Of a DNA stretch of 41,989 nt, positions 19,086-27,222 are shown one piece after another. Every line of letters starts with the position of its first letter. Within the stretch, counting starts at the first letter, position 1. The translations under genes and the position numbers were made by a program. Origin of the DNA: Bacteroidota bacterium (GTDB lineage: Bacteria; Bacteroidota; Bacteroidia; B-17B0; Aurantibacillaceae); assembly GCA_016185125.1 (NCBI GenBank), contig JACPOC010000001.1, positions 1-41,989 on the forward strand, given 5' to 3'. The notes under the pieces are model-generated. The model ran no database searches. It was not told where the DNA came from and worked only from the letters and a program-made list of their open reading frames with translations.

Positions 19086-19113
19086 AAAAAAGAGAACGAT
19101 AAACGCTCTCTTT
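19086..19113 (-). terminator. Terminator after tRNA-fMet
   Basis: On the minus strand a 10-bp stem with one G-T pair (AAAGAGAGCG / CGTTCTCTTT) and a 5-nt loop is followed by six T. It begins 6 nt after the tRNA 3' end. Confidence 0.8.
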
Positions 19114-19119
19114 CCCTCG

Positions 19120-19194
<75 letters not shown>

Positions 19195-19252
19195 CTGTAT
19201 TCCAAAAATTAACAAAGTTCAATTGCTTTTACCCTGTTATTTTTTAGTGGCG

Positions 19253-19284
19253 CAAAGATATATTTACTTTCTTTGTAAAGCAAA
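19253..19284 (-). promoter_or_regulatory. Bacteroidota-type promoter of tRNA-fMet
   Basis: On the minus strand TTTG (19281-19284), a 20-nt spacer and TATCTTTG (19253-19260) match the -33/-7 consensus exactly. The predicted transcript starts about 50 nt before the tRNA 5' end. The box lies in the gap shared with the divergent era gene. Confidence 0.7.
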
Positions 19285-19310
19285 TAAATCTTATTAACAA
19301 TATACTAAAA

Positions 19311-20183
19311 GTGCATAAAGCAGGGTTTGTAAATATCGTCGGATGTCCTAATGTAGGCAAATCCACTCTTCTTAATGCCTTGGTGGGCGAGCGTTTAAGC
19401 ATTATCACCTCCAAAGCGCAAACAACCCGCCATCGCATCATGGGCATTGTTAGCGGAGAAGATTATCAGATCGTTTTCAGCGACACTCCCGGCATTATCA
19501 AACCACACTACAAACTGCAGGAAAAAATGATGCAGTTCGTTATTTCCGCATTCCGCGATGCCGATCTTTTTTTACTCATCACCGATATTTACGAAGATAT
19601 TCAGCTCGAGGAATCTTACCTCGCTAAACTTCAAAAAACCTCAACACCTATTCTTCTTTTAATTAATAAAGTAGATAAAGCAACCCAGGAAAAACTCGAA
19701 GAAAAAGTACAGAAATGGAGAGAAATATTACCTACTGCCGAAATTCTTCCCATCTCTGCCCTAACTAAATTTAATTTAGATCTGGTAATGGAAAAAATCA
19801 AAAAATTGCTTCCGCCCGGTGAACCTTTTTACAGTAAAGATGAATTTACCGATAAGCCCGAACGCTTTTTTGTGAGCGAAATTGTTCGGGAAAAAATATT
19901 GCTTCATTATAAAAAAGAAATTCCATACAGTGTAGAGATTGTGGTAAATACCTTTAAAGAGGAAGAGGCCATTATCAGAACTCAAGCAGATATTTTGGTA
20001 GAACGCGACAGTCAAAAAGGAATTATCATTGGCAATAAAGGCGAAGCTTTAAAGCGCGTAGGCACACAAGCCCGCAAAGACCTGGAAGCATTTTTTCAGA
20101 AACAGGTTTATTTAGAATTGTTTGTGAAGGTGGATAAAGACTGGCGCAGCAGTGATAATCGCCTCAAAAATTTTGGATATTAA
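19311..20183 (+). CDS. era: GTPase Era (30S ribosome assembly)
   Basis: The 290-aa protein has all Era parts: G1 P-loop 'GCPNVGKST' (11-19), the 'SKAQTTRHRI' switch I segment with G2, G3 'DTPG' (58-61), G4 'NKVD' (119-122), G5 'SAL', and a C-terminal KH domain with 'GIIIGNKGEALKRVG' (about 237-251) and 'DWRSSDNRLKNFGY'. Era binds the 3' end of 16S rRNA and assists 30S maturation. Start: no ATG occurs upstream in the frame; GTG at 19311 (MHKAGFVNIVG) places the P-loop at the usual distance from the N-terminus. It is divergent from tRNA-fMet, so two translation-related genes share one regulatory gap. Confidence 0.95.
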   Translation: MHKAGFVNIVGCPNVGKSTLLNALVGERLSIITSKAQTTRHRIMGIVSGEDYQIVFSDTPGIIKPHYKLQEKMMQFVISAFRDADLFLLITDIYEDIQLEESYLAKLQKTSTPILLLINKVDKATQEKLEEKVQKWREILPTAEILPISALTKFNLDLVMEKIKKLLPPGEPFYSKDEFTDKPERFFVSEIVREKILLHYKKEIPYSVEIVVNTFKEEEAIIRTQADILVERDSQKGIIIGNKGEALKRVGTQARKDLEAFFQKQVYLELFVKVDKDWRSSDNRLKNFGY

Positions 20184-20195
20184 AAATTCCCGATC

Positions 20196-20714
20196 TTAGT
20201 TTTCTTTTCTAATTATTTTTGATTTGCCCATTACTTTTGGTTTTGGTTTAGGCTCAGGAATACATTTCATTTCTCCCATTATTACATGTTTATTTTCCTG
20301 CGACTTTACTTTTAAAGAATCTTTTACTCTTCGTGCTTTTATAGAATCGGCAGATTCGTAGGCGACATCTCCTTTCAGCATTCTAGGAGTCTCCGGAGGT
20401 GAGCTTTGCGCGCAACCGTACAAGCCAAATCCAAAAACAAAAAAAGTAATCACCGCCACTCTTTGAAAAAAATGCCAGCCTTTAAATTTCTTAAAAAAAT
20501 CATCAAAACTTATTTCCTCTAACTGATCTTCAGCAAAACGTCCGCAAACCGATTCGGTTTCAGGTAATTTGATGAAAAAGTTTTTTATTTCCTTTACCGT
20601 TTTTGAACTGAAATCAATAACGTTTTTTTTGCAACTTAAACAAAAGGCGCCTTTTTCATTAGGGTTCATGGCGTCCCAATTTTCGCCGCAGGGTTTATCA
20701 ATAGATAATTTCAT
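20196..20714 (-). CDS. Small membrane-anchored protein with N-terminal Cys-rich motif
   Basis: This 172-aa protein is not assigned to a named family here. Residues 1-65 contain four cysteines in 'KPCGENWDAM', 'GAFCLSCKKNVIDFS' and 'ESVCGRF', a pattern I recognise from the N-terminus of many Bacteroidota proteins that often carry a carboxypeptidase-like or TonB-related C-terminus. It looks like a small zinc-ribbon or redox module on the cytoplasmic side. One membrane helix follows (about 82-101, 'VAVITFFVFGFGLYGCAQ'). The end of the helix, 'LYGCAQSSPPE', has a lipobox-like Cys, but it lies too far from the N-terminus for a normal lipoprotein. The remaining tail is short, charged and Pro-rich ('EPKPKPKVMGK'). 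It is convergent with era. Confidence 0.6.
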   Translation of the reverse strand: MKLSIDKPCGENWDAMNPNEKGAFCLSCKKNVIDFSSKTVKEIKNFFIKLPETESVCGRFAEDQLEEISFDDFFKKFKGWHFFQRVAVITFFVFGFGLYGCAQSSPPETPRMLKGDVAYESADSIKARRVKDSLKVKSQENKHVIMGEMKCIPEPKPKPKVMGKSKIIRKEN

Positions 20715-20756
20715 AATGCTTTTTTAATTAAGATGCGGGTGAAACATTTTTTCCAT

Positions 20757-20781
20757 AAAAAAACCCGAACATTTGTTCGGG
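20757..20781 (-). terminator. Terminator of the accB-accC operon
   Basis: The minus strand shows CCCGAAC, loop AAAT, GTTCGGG, then seven T. It lies about 10 bp past the accC stop. Confidence 0.88.
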
Positions 20782-20790
20782 GTCTAATTT

Positions 20791-22134
20791 TTAAGCATTT
20801 TTAAAATCCCAGGTTTCTAAAAACTTGGTGGTGTAATTGCCTTTTTTAAAATCTTCATTCTGCATTAACTTAATATGAAAAGGTATCGTTGTTTTAACAC
20901 CTTCTATCACGTATTCACTTAAAGCGCGGTGCATTTTTGCTATGGCTTCTTCGCGGGTTTGCGCTACGGTAATCAACTTCCCAACCATACTGTCGTAATT
21001 TGGAGGAATGGAATAACCGCTGTAAACATGCGAATCTACCCGCACTCCGTGTCCGCCCGGCGTGTGCAGCGTGGTAATTTTGCCCGGTGAAGGGGTGAAA
21101 TTTTTAAACGGATCTTCCGCATTAATACGGCACTCAATAGCGTGCAATTCGGGGTAATAATTTTTTCCTGAAATGGGCACACCGGCCGCCACCAATATTT
21201 GCTCACGGATCAGATCGTAATTTATAACTTCCTCAGTTATAGGATGTTCCACCTGAATCCGGGTATTCATCTCCATAAAATAGAAATTACGGTGCTTATC
21301 CACTAAAAATTCAATAGTTCCAACGCCTTCGTAATTAATGGCTAAGGCTGCTTTAACGGCGGCCTCGCCCATGGCATCGCGTAATTCTTTGGTCATAAAC
21401 GGCGAAGGAGTTTCTTCCACCAGCTTTTGATGCCTGCGCTGAATAGAGCAATCTCTTTCACTTAAATGGCAGGCTTTTCCATGTGCATCGCCCACAATCT
21501 GAATTTCGATGTGGCGAGGCTCTTCAATGTATTTTTCCATATACATGGCTCCGTTACCAAAAGCGGCGCTGGCTTCATGTGTGGCACTTTCCCAGGCTGC
21601 CTGAAATTCTTCTTCTTTCCAAATAATGCGCATGCCTTTACCGCCGCCGCCCGCTGTAGCTTTTATAATTACAGGGTACTTAATGGTTTTAGCGAGTTCA
21701 ATACCTTCCTGCACGTTTTCCAGCAATCCTTCAGAACCCGGAACACAAGGCACGCCGCTTTTTATCATGGTGGCTTTTGCATTGCTTTTATCGCCCATTT
21801 GGTTAATCATTTCGGGACTTGCGCCAATAAATTTGATCTTATTTTGGCGGCATATCTCGCTGAACTTGGCATTTTCACTTAAAAAGCCGTAGCCCGGATG
21901 TATGGCATCGGCATTTGTAATTTCGGCGGCCGCAATAATATTGGCCATGTTTAAATAACTGTCTTTACTAGGCGGGGGGCCAATGCAAACGGCTTCGTCG
22001 GCAAATTTAACGTGTAAACTTTCTTTATCGGCGGTTGAATAAACAGCTACCGTTTTTATTCCCATTTCGCGGCAGGTGCGAATAACGCGTAAGGCAATCT
22101 CACCGCGGTTGGCTATTAATATTTTTTTAAACAT
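20791..22134 (-). CDS. accC: Acetyl-CoA carboxylase, biotin carboxylase subunit
   Basis: The 447-aa protein has the size of bacterial AccC. The N-terminal domain starts '[24 protein letters not shown]', the ATP-grasp glycine loop is '[13 protein letters not shown]' (about 158-170), the biotin/bicarbonate site contains '[17 protein letters not shown]', and the C-terminal domain has 'ECRINAEDP' and 'YDSMVGKL'. It carboxylates the biotin on BCCP using ATP and bicarbonate, the first half reaction of malonyl-CoA synthesis. accB lies directly upstream with a 74-bp gap, and a terminator follows. The carboxyltransferase genes accA and accD are not in the window. Confidence 0.95.
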   Translation of the reverse strand: MFKKILIANRGEIALRVIRTCREMGIKTVAVYSTADKESLHVKFADEAVCIGPPPSKDSYLNMANIIAAAEITNADAIHPGYGFLSENAKFSEICRQNKIKFIGASPEMINQMGDKSNAKATMIKSGVPCVPGSEGLLENVQEGIELAKTIKYPVIIKATAGGGGKGMRIIWKEEEFQAAWESATHEASAAFGNGAMYMEKYIEEPRHIEIQIVGDAHGKACHLSERDCSIQRRHQKLVEETPSPFMTKELRDAMGEAAVKAALAINYEGVGTIEFLVDKHRNFYFMEMNTRIQVEHPITEEVINYDLIREQILVAAGVPISGKNYYPELHAIECRINAEDPFKNFTPSPGKITTLHTPGGHGVRVDSHVYSGYSIPPNYDSMVGKLITVAQTREEAIAKMHRALSEYVIEGVKTTIPFHIKLMQNEDFKKGNYTTKFLETWDFKNA

Positions 22135-22208
22135 ATTTTTGATGTTAAGAGTTATACGTTAATTGTTATTTGTTAATGGTTGAAACCTATAACGGATAAC
22201 AAATAACT

Positions 22209-22697
22209 TTACGAAGGATCAACAAGAAAAAGCGGCTGATCGTATTCTACCGGCGTAGCATCGTTTACAAGCACTTTTACAATTTTTCCTTTAATATCGC
22301 TTTCAATTTCGTTAAACAACTTCATGGCTTCAATGATACAAACCGGGTTTCCGGCATTAATTTCGTCGCCTACATTTACAAAAGGACCTTTTTCAGGGCC
22401 TGAAGAGCGATAGAACGTACCAATCATTGGTGATTTTATGGTAACATATTTAGATTCATCGGCACCGCTATTGTTTACCGGGGCCTTATTTTCAGCTACC
22501 GCAGTAGTAACAGGCGCAGTGTTATAAACCGGCGTTGTTACCGGAGCCTGAACCATGGGCGCGGCAGTTTGCATTACCACCTGAGCATTTTTTGGTGTTC
22601 TTATTACGATCTTGATTTCCTTGGTTTCAAGTTCAACTTCGCTTACCCCACTCTTTGAAACAAATTTTATTAAATCCTGAATTTCAGTTAATTTCAT
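22209..22697 (-). CDS. accB: Biotin carboxyl carrier protein of acetyl-CoA carboxylase
   Basis: The 162-aa protein has the three AccB parts: an N-terminal region ('LTEIQDLIKFVSKSGVSEVEL'-like, residues 1-35), a flexible Ala/Pro/Thr/Val-rich linker (about 40-80), and the lipoyl/biotinyl domain (85-162). Lys126 in 'IIEAMKLFNEIES' is the biotinylation site, and 'MIGTFYRSSGPEKGPFVNVGD' includes the BCCP thumb region. It carries the carboxybiotin between AccC and the carboxyltransferase. The order accB-accC on one strand is the common operon arrangement. Confidence 0.95.
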   Translation of the reverse strand: MKLTEIQDLIKFVSKSGVSEVELETKEIKIVIRTPKNAQVVMQTAAPMVQAPVTTPVYNTAPVTTAVAENKAPVNNSGADESKYVTIKSPMIGTFYRSSGPEKGPFVNVGDEINAGNPVCIIEAMKLFNEIESDIKGKIVKVLVNDATPVEYDQPLFLVDPS

Positions 22698-22722
22698 TAC
22701 GTGCGTGTTTTAGTTAGTGGGG

Positions 22723-22730
22723 CAAAAGTA
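22723..22730 (-). promoter_or_regulatory. Possible -7 box for accB-accC
   Basis: The minus strand reads TACTTTTG, an exact TAnnTTTG match, 25 bp before the accB ATG. No TTG occurs at the expected 19-20 nt upstream. Confidence 0.4.
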
Positions 22731-22827
22731 ATAGTATTTTTCATTTAAAAAAGTGTTTTTTCGACCGTTTTATACAAAAAAGATGTGTTTTTAGGTCATT
22801 TTTAAGCAAAACAGCCCTTTTTTGCAT

Positions 22828-22858
22828 AAAAAAACCGCTTCAATGAATGAAACGGTTT
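22828..22858 (-). terminator. Terminator of the outer-membrane barrel gene
   Basis: On the minus strand an 11-bp stem with one G-T pair (AAACCGTTTCA / TGAAGCGGTTT) and a 5-nt loop ends in a run of seven T. Confidence 0.85.
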
Positions 22859-22882
22859 CTTTTAAAGTTATGCAGCTTTTTA

Positions 22883-23782
22883 TTAGAACATAATACCCAA
22901 ATTAATACGAATGGCGCTTAAAATAAGGTTTTGTTTAACGAAATAATACTTTGTTGTTCCTGCAGGAATATCATAATCTGCATTATAAACCAAAAATTTT
23001 GATTCGCTTCTCATTAAATTAGTAAAGCTTCTAAAATAATTAATGCTTATGAAAGCTGAGGTTGAGCCTCCAATGCGGTATTCGGTTCCTCCGCCAACAT
23101 TTAAACCTAAACGCATAGGAATTAAGGAGGCATCTTTGTTTATATTAATGTTAGATTGCTCGCTTGGCCCCGCTCCGTTAATGCCGCTGGTTACAATACC
23201 TGCCGAGTTGTAAGTGTACGAATTGTAATAACTGTCTTTTGCAATAGCTTTTACCCGCAAGCCAAGCTCTATACCAAATGCCCCGAAATATTTAAAGCCC
23301 GAATATTCGTTAGTAGATAATTTTAAAAGAGCAGGAATGGTAACGTGGGTGGTTTTAATGGTTCTATCCTTTAATATATAACCCGTTGAAGATGTTCTAA
23401 GTTCTGAACCCGAACCGTTTTGCTTAGGCTCAATAAACTCACCGGCATTATTTTGCCAGTAGCTAACCTGGTAATTGTTTTGTGGATCGTTTCTGAAAGA
23501 ATAATTTCCGCCTTCAAAATCTCCGCCAACCCCTGTTTGAAAGGCCACAATTTCAGATAAACGAAACTCCATATTTAAGCCAAATCCAAAACCAAATTTA
23601 GAACCATAAGGCTTATTATTGTTTTCTGTACTGGAATACCAAGTAGGCTGAGGCGTAATTCTTAATCCAAACCTAAACTTCTTATCAAAATTTTTACCGG
23701 CATCGGGCGCGGGTGTTTGCGCGTTAACACATGTTGATAATACAATAACAGATGCAATGGTGTATAAATACTTTTTCATCAT
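22883..23782 (-). CDS. PorT-like outer-membrane beta-barrel protein
   Basis: The 299-aa protein has a signal peptide ending near 'LSTCVNAQ'. The mature part alternates short amphipathic strands ('FRFGLRITPQPTWY', 'FGFGFGLNMEFRL', 'VTIPALLKLSTNEY', 'YFGAFGIELGLRVKAIA', 'SAFISINYFRSF') and ends in an aromatic residue ('INLGIMF'), as outer-membrane barrels do. The order and spacing fit the PorT/OMP_b-brl_2 type with about eight strands. PorT itself is a T9SS assembly factor, but this family is large and the function here is unproven. The start was placed on ATG at 23782; the codon before it is TTG. It is divergent from gldB, with its promoter reaching into the gldB start. Confidence 0.75.
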   Translation of the reverse strand: MMKKYLYTIASVIVLSTCVNAQTPAPDAGKNFDKKFRFGLRITPQPTWYSSTENNNKPYGSKFGFGFGLNMEFRLSEIVAFQTGVGGDFEGGNYSFRNDPQNNYQVSYWQNNAGEFIEPKQNGSGSELRTSSTGYILKDRTIKTTHVTIPALLKLSTNEYSGFKYFGAFGIELGLRVKAIAKDSYYNSYTYNSAGIVTSGINGAGPSEQSNININKDASLIPMRLGLNVGGGTEYRIGGSTSAFISINYFRSFTNLMRSESKFLVYNADYDIPAGTTKYYFVKQNLILSAIRINLGIMF

Positions 23783-23805
23783 CAATTTATTTAAAGTTAT
23801 TTTTA

Positions 23806-23835
23806 CAAATATAAAAATTAAGTATATGATGCCAA
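23806..23835 (-). promoter_or_regulatory. Bacteroidota-type promoter of the barrel gene
   Basis: On the minus strand TTG (23833-23835), a 19-nt spacer and TATATTTG (23806-23813) match the consensus fully. The -33 element lies within the first codons of gldB (ATG at 23826), so RNA polymerase here overlaps gldB. Confidence 0.65.
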
Positions 23836-24839
23836 GGGTTATTTATTATTTTATTTTCATTTTATTTTTAAGCGCCTGCAAAACAGATAAACGCGATGTG
23901 GATGTTTCGGGCATTAACATTCCTGAAATTAAATGCCTAAGGCTGGAAAATGACCTTTTTGCCATTAACCCTGCTAACTTTGAGCAGCAAAACATACTGC
24001 TAAAAGCCCGCTATGGCAACTTTTACGAGCATTATTTAAGCAGCGTTGTAAACAGAGGCGGAAGCAAGGATTCTTTATACAAACCATCTTTATTAAAATT
24101 TACAAGTGATAAGGATGTGCATGATTGTTTCCTGCAGGTAAAAAAAATGTATCCAATAGCTAAAACAGATAACATTACTGCACAAGTTAATGATTGCGCC
24201 AAACGCTTCCGCTTTCATTTTCCTAAAAGAAAAATACCGGCAAAACTTGTAACCTGCCTTACCGGCTGGAACTACGCCGCGGCATACACCGACAGTGCCT
24301 TGGTTCTTGGCCTGGATATGTACCTGGGCGACACCAGTATTTATTATCAAATGCTGCATTTACCGCAATACCGCACGCGTTTTATGAATGAGCAATCCAT
24401 TCTTCCGGACCTTGTGCGGGGCTGGTTGATTACCGAGTTTGATAATGCCGATGTTACCAATACACTGCTTAATCACACTATTTTTTATGGGAAGATTTAT
24501 TACGCGGCTTGGGCTTTGCTGCCTCAAACGCACGATTCGCTTTTATTAAGTTACACTTCAAAGCAAATGGATTACTGCCGCCAAAACGAAAAGAACCTTT
24601 GGGGTTACTTTGCCGAAAAAAATCGCTTGTATGAAAACAATATGCGCGCCATTCAGGAACTGATAACCGAAGGGCCCTTTACCGCAGCCATTAGTAAGGA
24701 CTGCCCTCCGCGAATTGCCATGTGGGTGGGATTGCAAATTGTGAAAAGTTATATGGATAAGAATGATGTAAGCTTAAATGAGCTGATGAATGAAAAAGAC
24801 GCGCAGAAAATATTGAATAAGAGTAAGTACAGGCCTTAG
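23826..24839 (+). CDS. gldB: Gliding-motility lipoprotein GldB
   Basis: The 337-aa protein starts with a lipoprotein signal peptide (MMPRVIYYFIFILFLSAC, lipobox 'LSAC' with Cys18). The body matches GldB along its length: 'YTDSALVLGLDMYLGDTS', 'MNEQSILPDLVRGWLITEFD', 'NLWGYFAEKNRLYE', 'DCPPRIAMWVGLQIVKSYM' and the end 'DAQKILNKSKYRP'. GldB is needed for gliding in flavobacteria and is a periplasm-facing lipoprotein. Start: a frame extension to an ATG at 23757 exists, but it lies within the divergent barrel gene and would bury the lipobox, so 23826 was chosen. No terminator is seen after it; the 126-bp repeats begin 5 bp after the stop. Confidence 0.9.
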   Translation: MMPRVIYYFIFILFLSACKTDKRDVDVSGINIPEIKCLRLENDLFAINPANFEQQNILLKARYGNFYEHYLSSVVNRGGSKDSLYKPSLLKFTSDKDVHDCFLQVKKMYPIAKTDNITAQVNDCAKRFRFHFPKRKIPAKLVTCLTGWNYAAAYTDSALVLGLDMYLGDTSIYYQMLHLPQYRTRFMNEQSILPDLVRGWLITEFDNADVTNTLLNHTIFYGKIYYAAWALLPQTHDSLLLSYTSKQMDYCRQNEKNLWGYFAEKNRLYENNMRAIQELITEGPFTAAISKDCPPRIAMWVGLQIVKSYMDKNDVSLNELMNEKDAQKILNKSKYRP

Positions 24840-24844
24840 GACGC

Positions 24845-25101
24845 TGTCATTTCGAGTGGCTACCTTAGGAGCGTATCGAGAAATGAAACATACAGGGTCT
24901 CGATACGTTTTTACGCTATCGCTTCAAAACTACTCGACCTGACATTTAGCTTTTACGCTATCGCTTAACATGTCATTTCGAGTAGCGACGTTAGGAGCGT
25001 ATCGAGAAATGAAACATACAGGGTCTCGATACGTTTTTACGCTATCGCTTCAAAACTACTCGACCTGACATTTAGCTTTTACGCTATCGCTTAACATGTC
25101 A
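24845..25101. repeat. Two tandem copies of a 126-bp palindromic (REP/MITE-like) element
   Basis: Copy 1 is 24845-24970 and copy 2 is 24971-25096; a third copy starts (TGTCA, 25097-25101) and then breaks off. The copies differ at about three positions near the left end (around 24858-24865 versus 24984-24991). Each copy has nested inverted repeats: an outer TGTCA / TGACA, CGAGTAG / CTACTCG (exact only in copy 2), and an inner perfect CGTATCGAGA / TCTCGATACG. The phrase TTTTACGCTATCGCTT occurs twice per copy. The sequence TCATTTCGAG...TATCGAGAAATGA is known to me as a common dispersed intergenic repeat type in Bacteroidota genomes. No transposase gene is present. Confidence 0.9.
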
Positions 25102-25123
25102 GAAAAAGAATAACTTTATTTTT

Positions 25124-25375
25124 ATGCTTGCCTTAATGGTAACTTTATGCTTTGGCAAGTTAAGCGCGCAAACTGTTTATGTAACCGATGCGGGTAAAAA
25201 GTACCATGCTAAAAATTGCTCCGTAGTTAAAACGGGTAAAAAGGGAATTGATTTGGCAGAAGCAAAAAAACAAGGTCTTGAGCCCTGTAAAATTTGTAAA
25301 GCGGAAGGCGTAAAACCTACAACCGACAAAACTAAAACGGGAGCTAAGAACAGTCCTGAAAAATCAACGAAGTAG
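25124..25375 (+). CDS. Small secreted protein with Cys-rich Ada/nuclease-tail-like motif
   Basis: The 83-aa protein has a short signal peptide (MLALMVTLCFGKLSAQ) without the usual positive residues after Met. The mature part has 'VYVTDAGKKYHAKNCSVV' and 'LAEAKKQGLEPCKICKAE', a His-Cys and Cys-x-x-Cys set typical of a small metal-binding module found at the end of secreted nucleases and as stand-alone proteins. The tail is Lys/Thr-rich and disordered. The frame stays open upstream into the repeat (to before 25090) without another ATG, so the missing basic N-terminus may have been displaced when the repeat arrived; this is inference. The LRR gene follows after 4 bp, so the two are probably one transcript. 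Confidence 0.65.
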   Translation: MLALMVTLCFGKLSAQTVYVTDAGKKYHAKNCSVVKTGKKGIDLAEAKKQGLEPCKICKAEGVKPTTDKTKTGAKNSPEKSTK

Positions 25376-25379
25376 GTAA

Positions 25380-26231
25380 ATGAAAAACCTCCTTCTACCC
25401 CTTTGCCTTCTTTCTTTATTCGGTTTCTCGCAAAAAGAATTTGATAAATACGGCCCTTTAGGCAGCGAAGTTTACACCGATGTTAAAACCGCGCTTTCCA
25501 TTGAAAAAAATGTGTACAAACTTGATCTCAGCTTTAAAAAACTGGAGCCAAAGCAATACGATAAGCTCTATAAATTATCCGATCTTCAGGCGCTTAAATT
25601 AAGCTCTAACGAAGTAAGCGCTTATCCTAAAAACTTTGAAGCGCTTTTTAACCTTGTTTACTTTGCTTCTTACAATAATAAATTCACTTCTTTTCCGCCT
25701 AACTTAAAACCTTTTTTTACGCTTCAGTATATTGAATTGCAGCATACAAAAATTGACAGTATCCCCGCGCAGATTGCCTGCTTAACTAAACTTCAAACAT
25801 TAAAGTTTGGTAATACCGATGATACACTTAAACTTCCCACAACATTGCGCTTCTTAAAAAAATTAGCGGATGTAGCTATTGAAAACTGCGTGATGGATAG
25901 CTTCCCAAAAGAATTGTTTAAGCTTCCTATGCTAAACTATTTAAACCTTAGCAACACCAACACCCATTATCTAACAAAGCATTTTGAACGCTTGCCAAAT
26001 CTTGAGATCCTTATCATTGAAAATAACCCTATAAAGAAGATTCCTTTTGAAATTTACAAGGCCCAAAAACTTCGCTTTATATCTTTAAGAGGAAACAGTA
26101 TTGAGAAGTTGCCCGACAGCATATCGCAATTACAAAATTTAACGCTGCTTGATTTAAGAGGAAACCCTGTAAGTGCAGAAGAGATTGAGAAGCTGAAAAT
26201 TTTGCTTCCGGGATGCGAAATTAAATTTTAA
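25380..26231 (+). CDS. Secreted leucine-rich-repeat protein
   Basis: The 283-aa protein has a signal peptide (MKNLLLPLCLLSLFGFSQ). From about residue 45 to the end it is made of LRRs of roughly 23 residues, e.g. 'LSDLQALKLSSNEVSAYPKN', 'LTKLQTLKFGNTDDTLKLP', 'LPNLEILIIENNPIKKIP', 'AQKLRFISLRGNSIEKLP' and 'LQNLTLLDLRGNPVS'. The repeats resemble the ribonuclease-inhibitor/SDS22 type with IP/LP ends. No T9SS tail, lipobox or enzymatic domain is visible, so it probably acts in the periplasm or outside as a binding protein. The end overlaps the convergent M23 gene by 11 bp. Confidence 0.75.
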   Translation: MKNLLLPLCLLSLFGFSQKEFDKYGPLGSEVYTDVKTALSIEKNVYKLDLSFKKLEPKQYDKLYKLSDLQALKLSSNEVSAYPKNFEALFNLVYFASYNNKFTSFPPNLKPFFTLQYIELQHTKIDSIPAQIACLTKLQTLKFGNTDDTLKLPTTLRFLKKLADVAIENCVMDSFPKELFKLPMLNYLNLSNTNTHYLTKHFERLPNLEILIIENNPIKKIPFEIYKAQKLRFISLRGNSIEKLPDSISQLQNLTLLDLRGNPVSAEEIEKLKILLPGCEIKF

Positions 26232-27207
26232 GCTTTTGCCCCGGCCGTAATTTTGAAGTAAGTTTTAAACCATTTTTTTTACAAAGCGCTTTAACTGTTG
26301 TATGGTTTTTGCGGGCAATGGTGCCCAAACTATCTCCCGAACGAATTTTATAAATTCCTTTAAAACTTTTTCCGCCTTTTACATACTTGCCCGATTTACG
26401 CTCGGCACGCGTTAAACCAATATCGCGTTTGTGGCGAGAGTGTAAGGCACGCAAATCGTACTTATTCTCAACATCGCTTTTTCTTAAAGTAAAAGTATTT
26501 GTTTTTAAAGTCCCTTTGCTGTAATCTAAAAAATCTTCGGTATCTAAGGCCTGGCCAAGGTAACGCATTTCAAAATGAAGATGGCTTCCTGATGAACGCC
26601 CCGTGTTTCCGCCCAAACCCAAAGCCCCGCCGGCAGTAACTGTTTGCCCAGGCTCTACCATTATTTTTGATAAGTGGCCGTACACAGTTTCCAAACCGTT
26701 ATTATGGCGCACTATTACGCAATTGCCGTAACCGCTGCAATATTTTGCCATGCGCACCATTCCATCAAAAGCATTTACTACCGAATCCCCGGTTTCCAAA
26801 TCTATATCCGTACCATAATGCGGACGATATTTCCTCCAGCCAAACTCACTTGTAATGCCGCCCCTAAAAGGCATAGAAAATCCGCAATCGGCTGTTTGTG
26901 TTAGTGTTATAATTACGCTATCTCCCTTAAAGGCTTCGTAAAAATGGTATGGGTGAGCCATGGAAGTATCCCAACTGCTGTAAAGATCGTGACTTGGAAA
27001 AAGTATTTGCACCGTATCAATGCTTTCATCGCCCGCTTCGGCAAGCATTTCGCTTTGAATTACCTGCTTGGTAGTATCATCGCGCTTTATTTTAGCTTTT
27101 TTATCGTCATCCGGCTTTTTGTTACGATCGTCGGGCGAAAAAGTACCGGCTGCCGTGCTAAAAAAGCCTAAACAAGAGAGGGATAATATGCAGATAAAGT
27201 TCTTCAC
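26221..27207 (-). CDS. M23 peptidoglycan endopeptidase with C-terminal LysM
   Basis: The 328-aa protein (counted from the GTG at 27207, MKNFICILSLSCLGFF) has a signal peptide, an Asp/Lys-rich linker, an M23 domain (about 108-230) and a C-terminal LysM (about 283-328, 'YKIRSGDSLGTIARKNHTT', 'KLRPGQKLKI'). M23 zinc ligands and catalytic residues are present: H130 and D134 in 'PHYGTDID', H178 in 'VYGHLS', H209-x-H211 in 'SHLHFEM'. The expected activity is cleavage of peptide cross-links in the cell wall, with LysM anchoring to glycan strands. Start: TTG at 27225 lies in the predicted promoter, while GTG at 27207 gives a normal signal peptide. Confidence 0.85.
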   Translation of the reverse strand: MKNFICILSLSCLGFFSTAAGTFSPDDRNKKPDDDKKAKIKRDDTTKQVIQSEMLAEAGDESIDTVQILFPSHDLYSSWDTSMAHPYHFYEAFKGDSVIITLTQTADCGFSMPFRGGITSEFGWRKYRPHYGTDIDLETGDSVVNAFDGMVRMAKYCSGYGNCVIVRHNNGLETVYGHLSKIMVEPGQTVTAGGALGLGGNTGRSSGSHLHFEMRYLGQALDTEDFLDYSKGTLKTNTFTLRKSDVENKYDLRALHSRHKRDIGLTRAERKSGKYVKGGKSFKGIYKIRSGDSLGTIARKNHTTVKALCKKNGLKLTSKLRPGQKLKI

Positions 27208-27222
27208 TATTTTTGGATGTTG

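Noticed and set aside
18899-19087. 62-codon frame between the BaiN-like gene and tRNA-fMet
   Set aside because: TTG start, no ribosome-binding or family signal, and it runs into the tRNA terminator.
23757-23825. Longer N-terminus for gldB
   Set aside because: It would overlap the divergent barrel gene and bury the lipoprotein signal; the lipobox needs the start near 23826.
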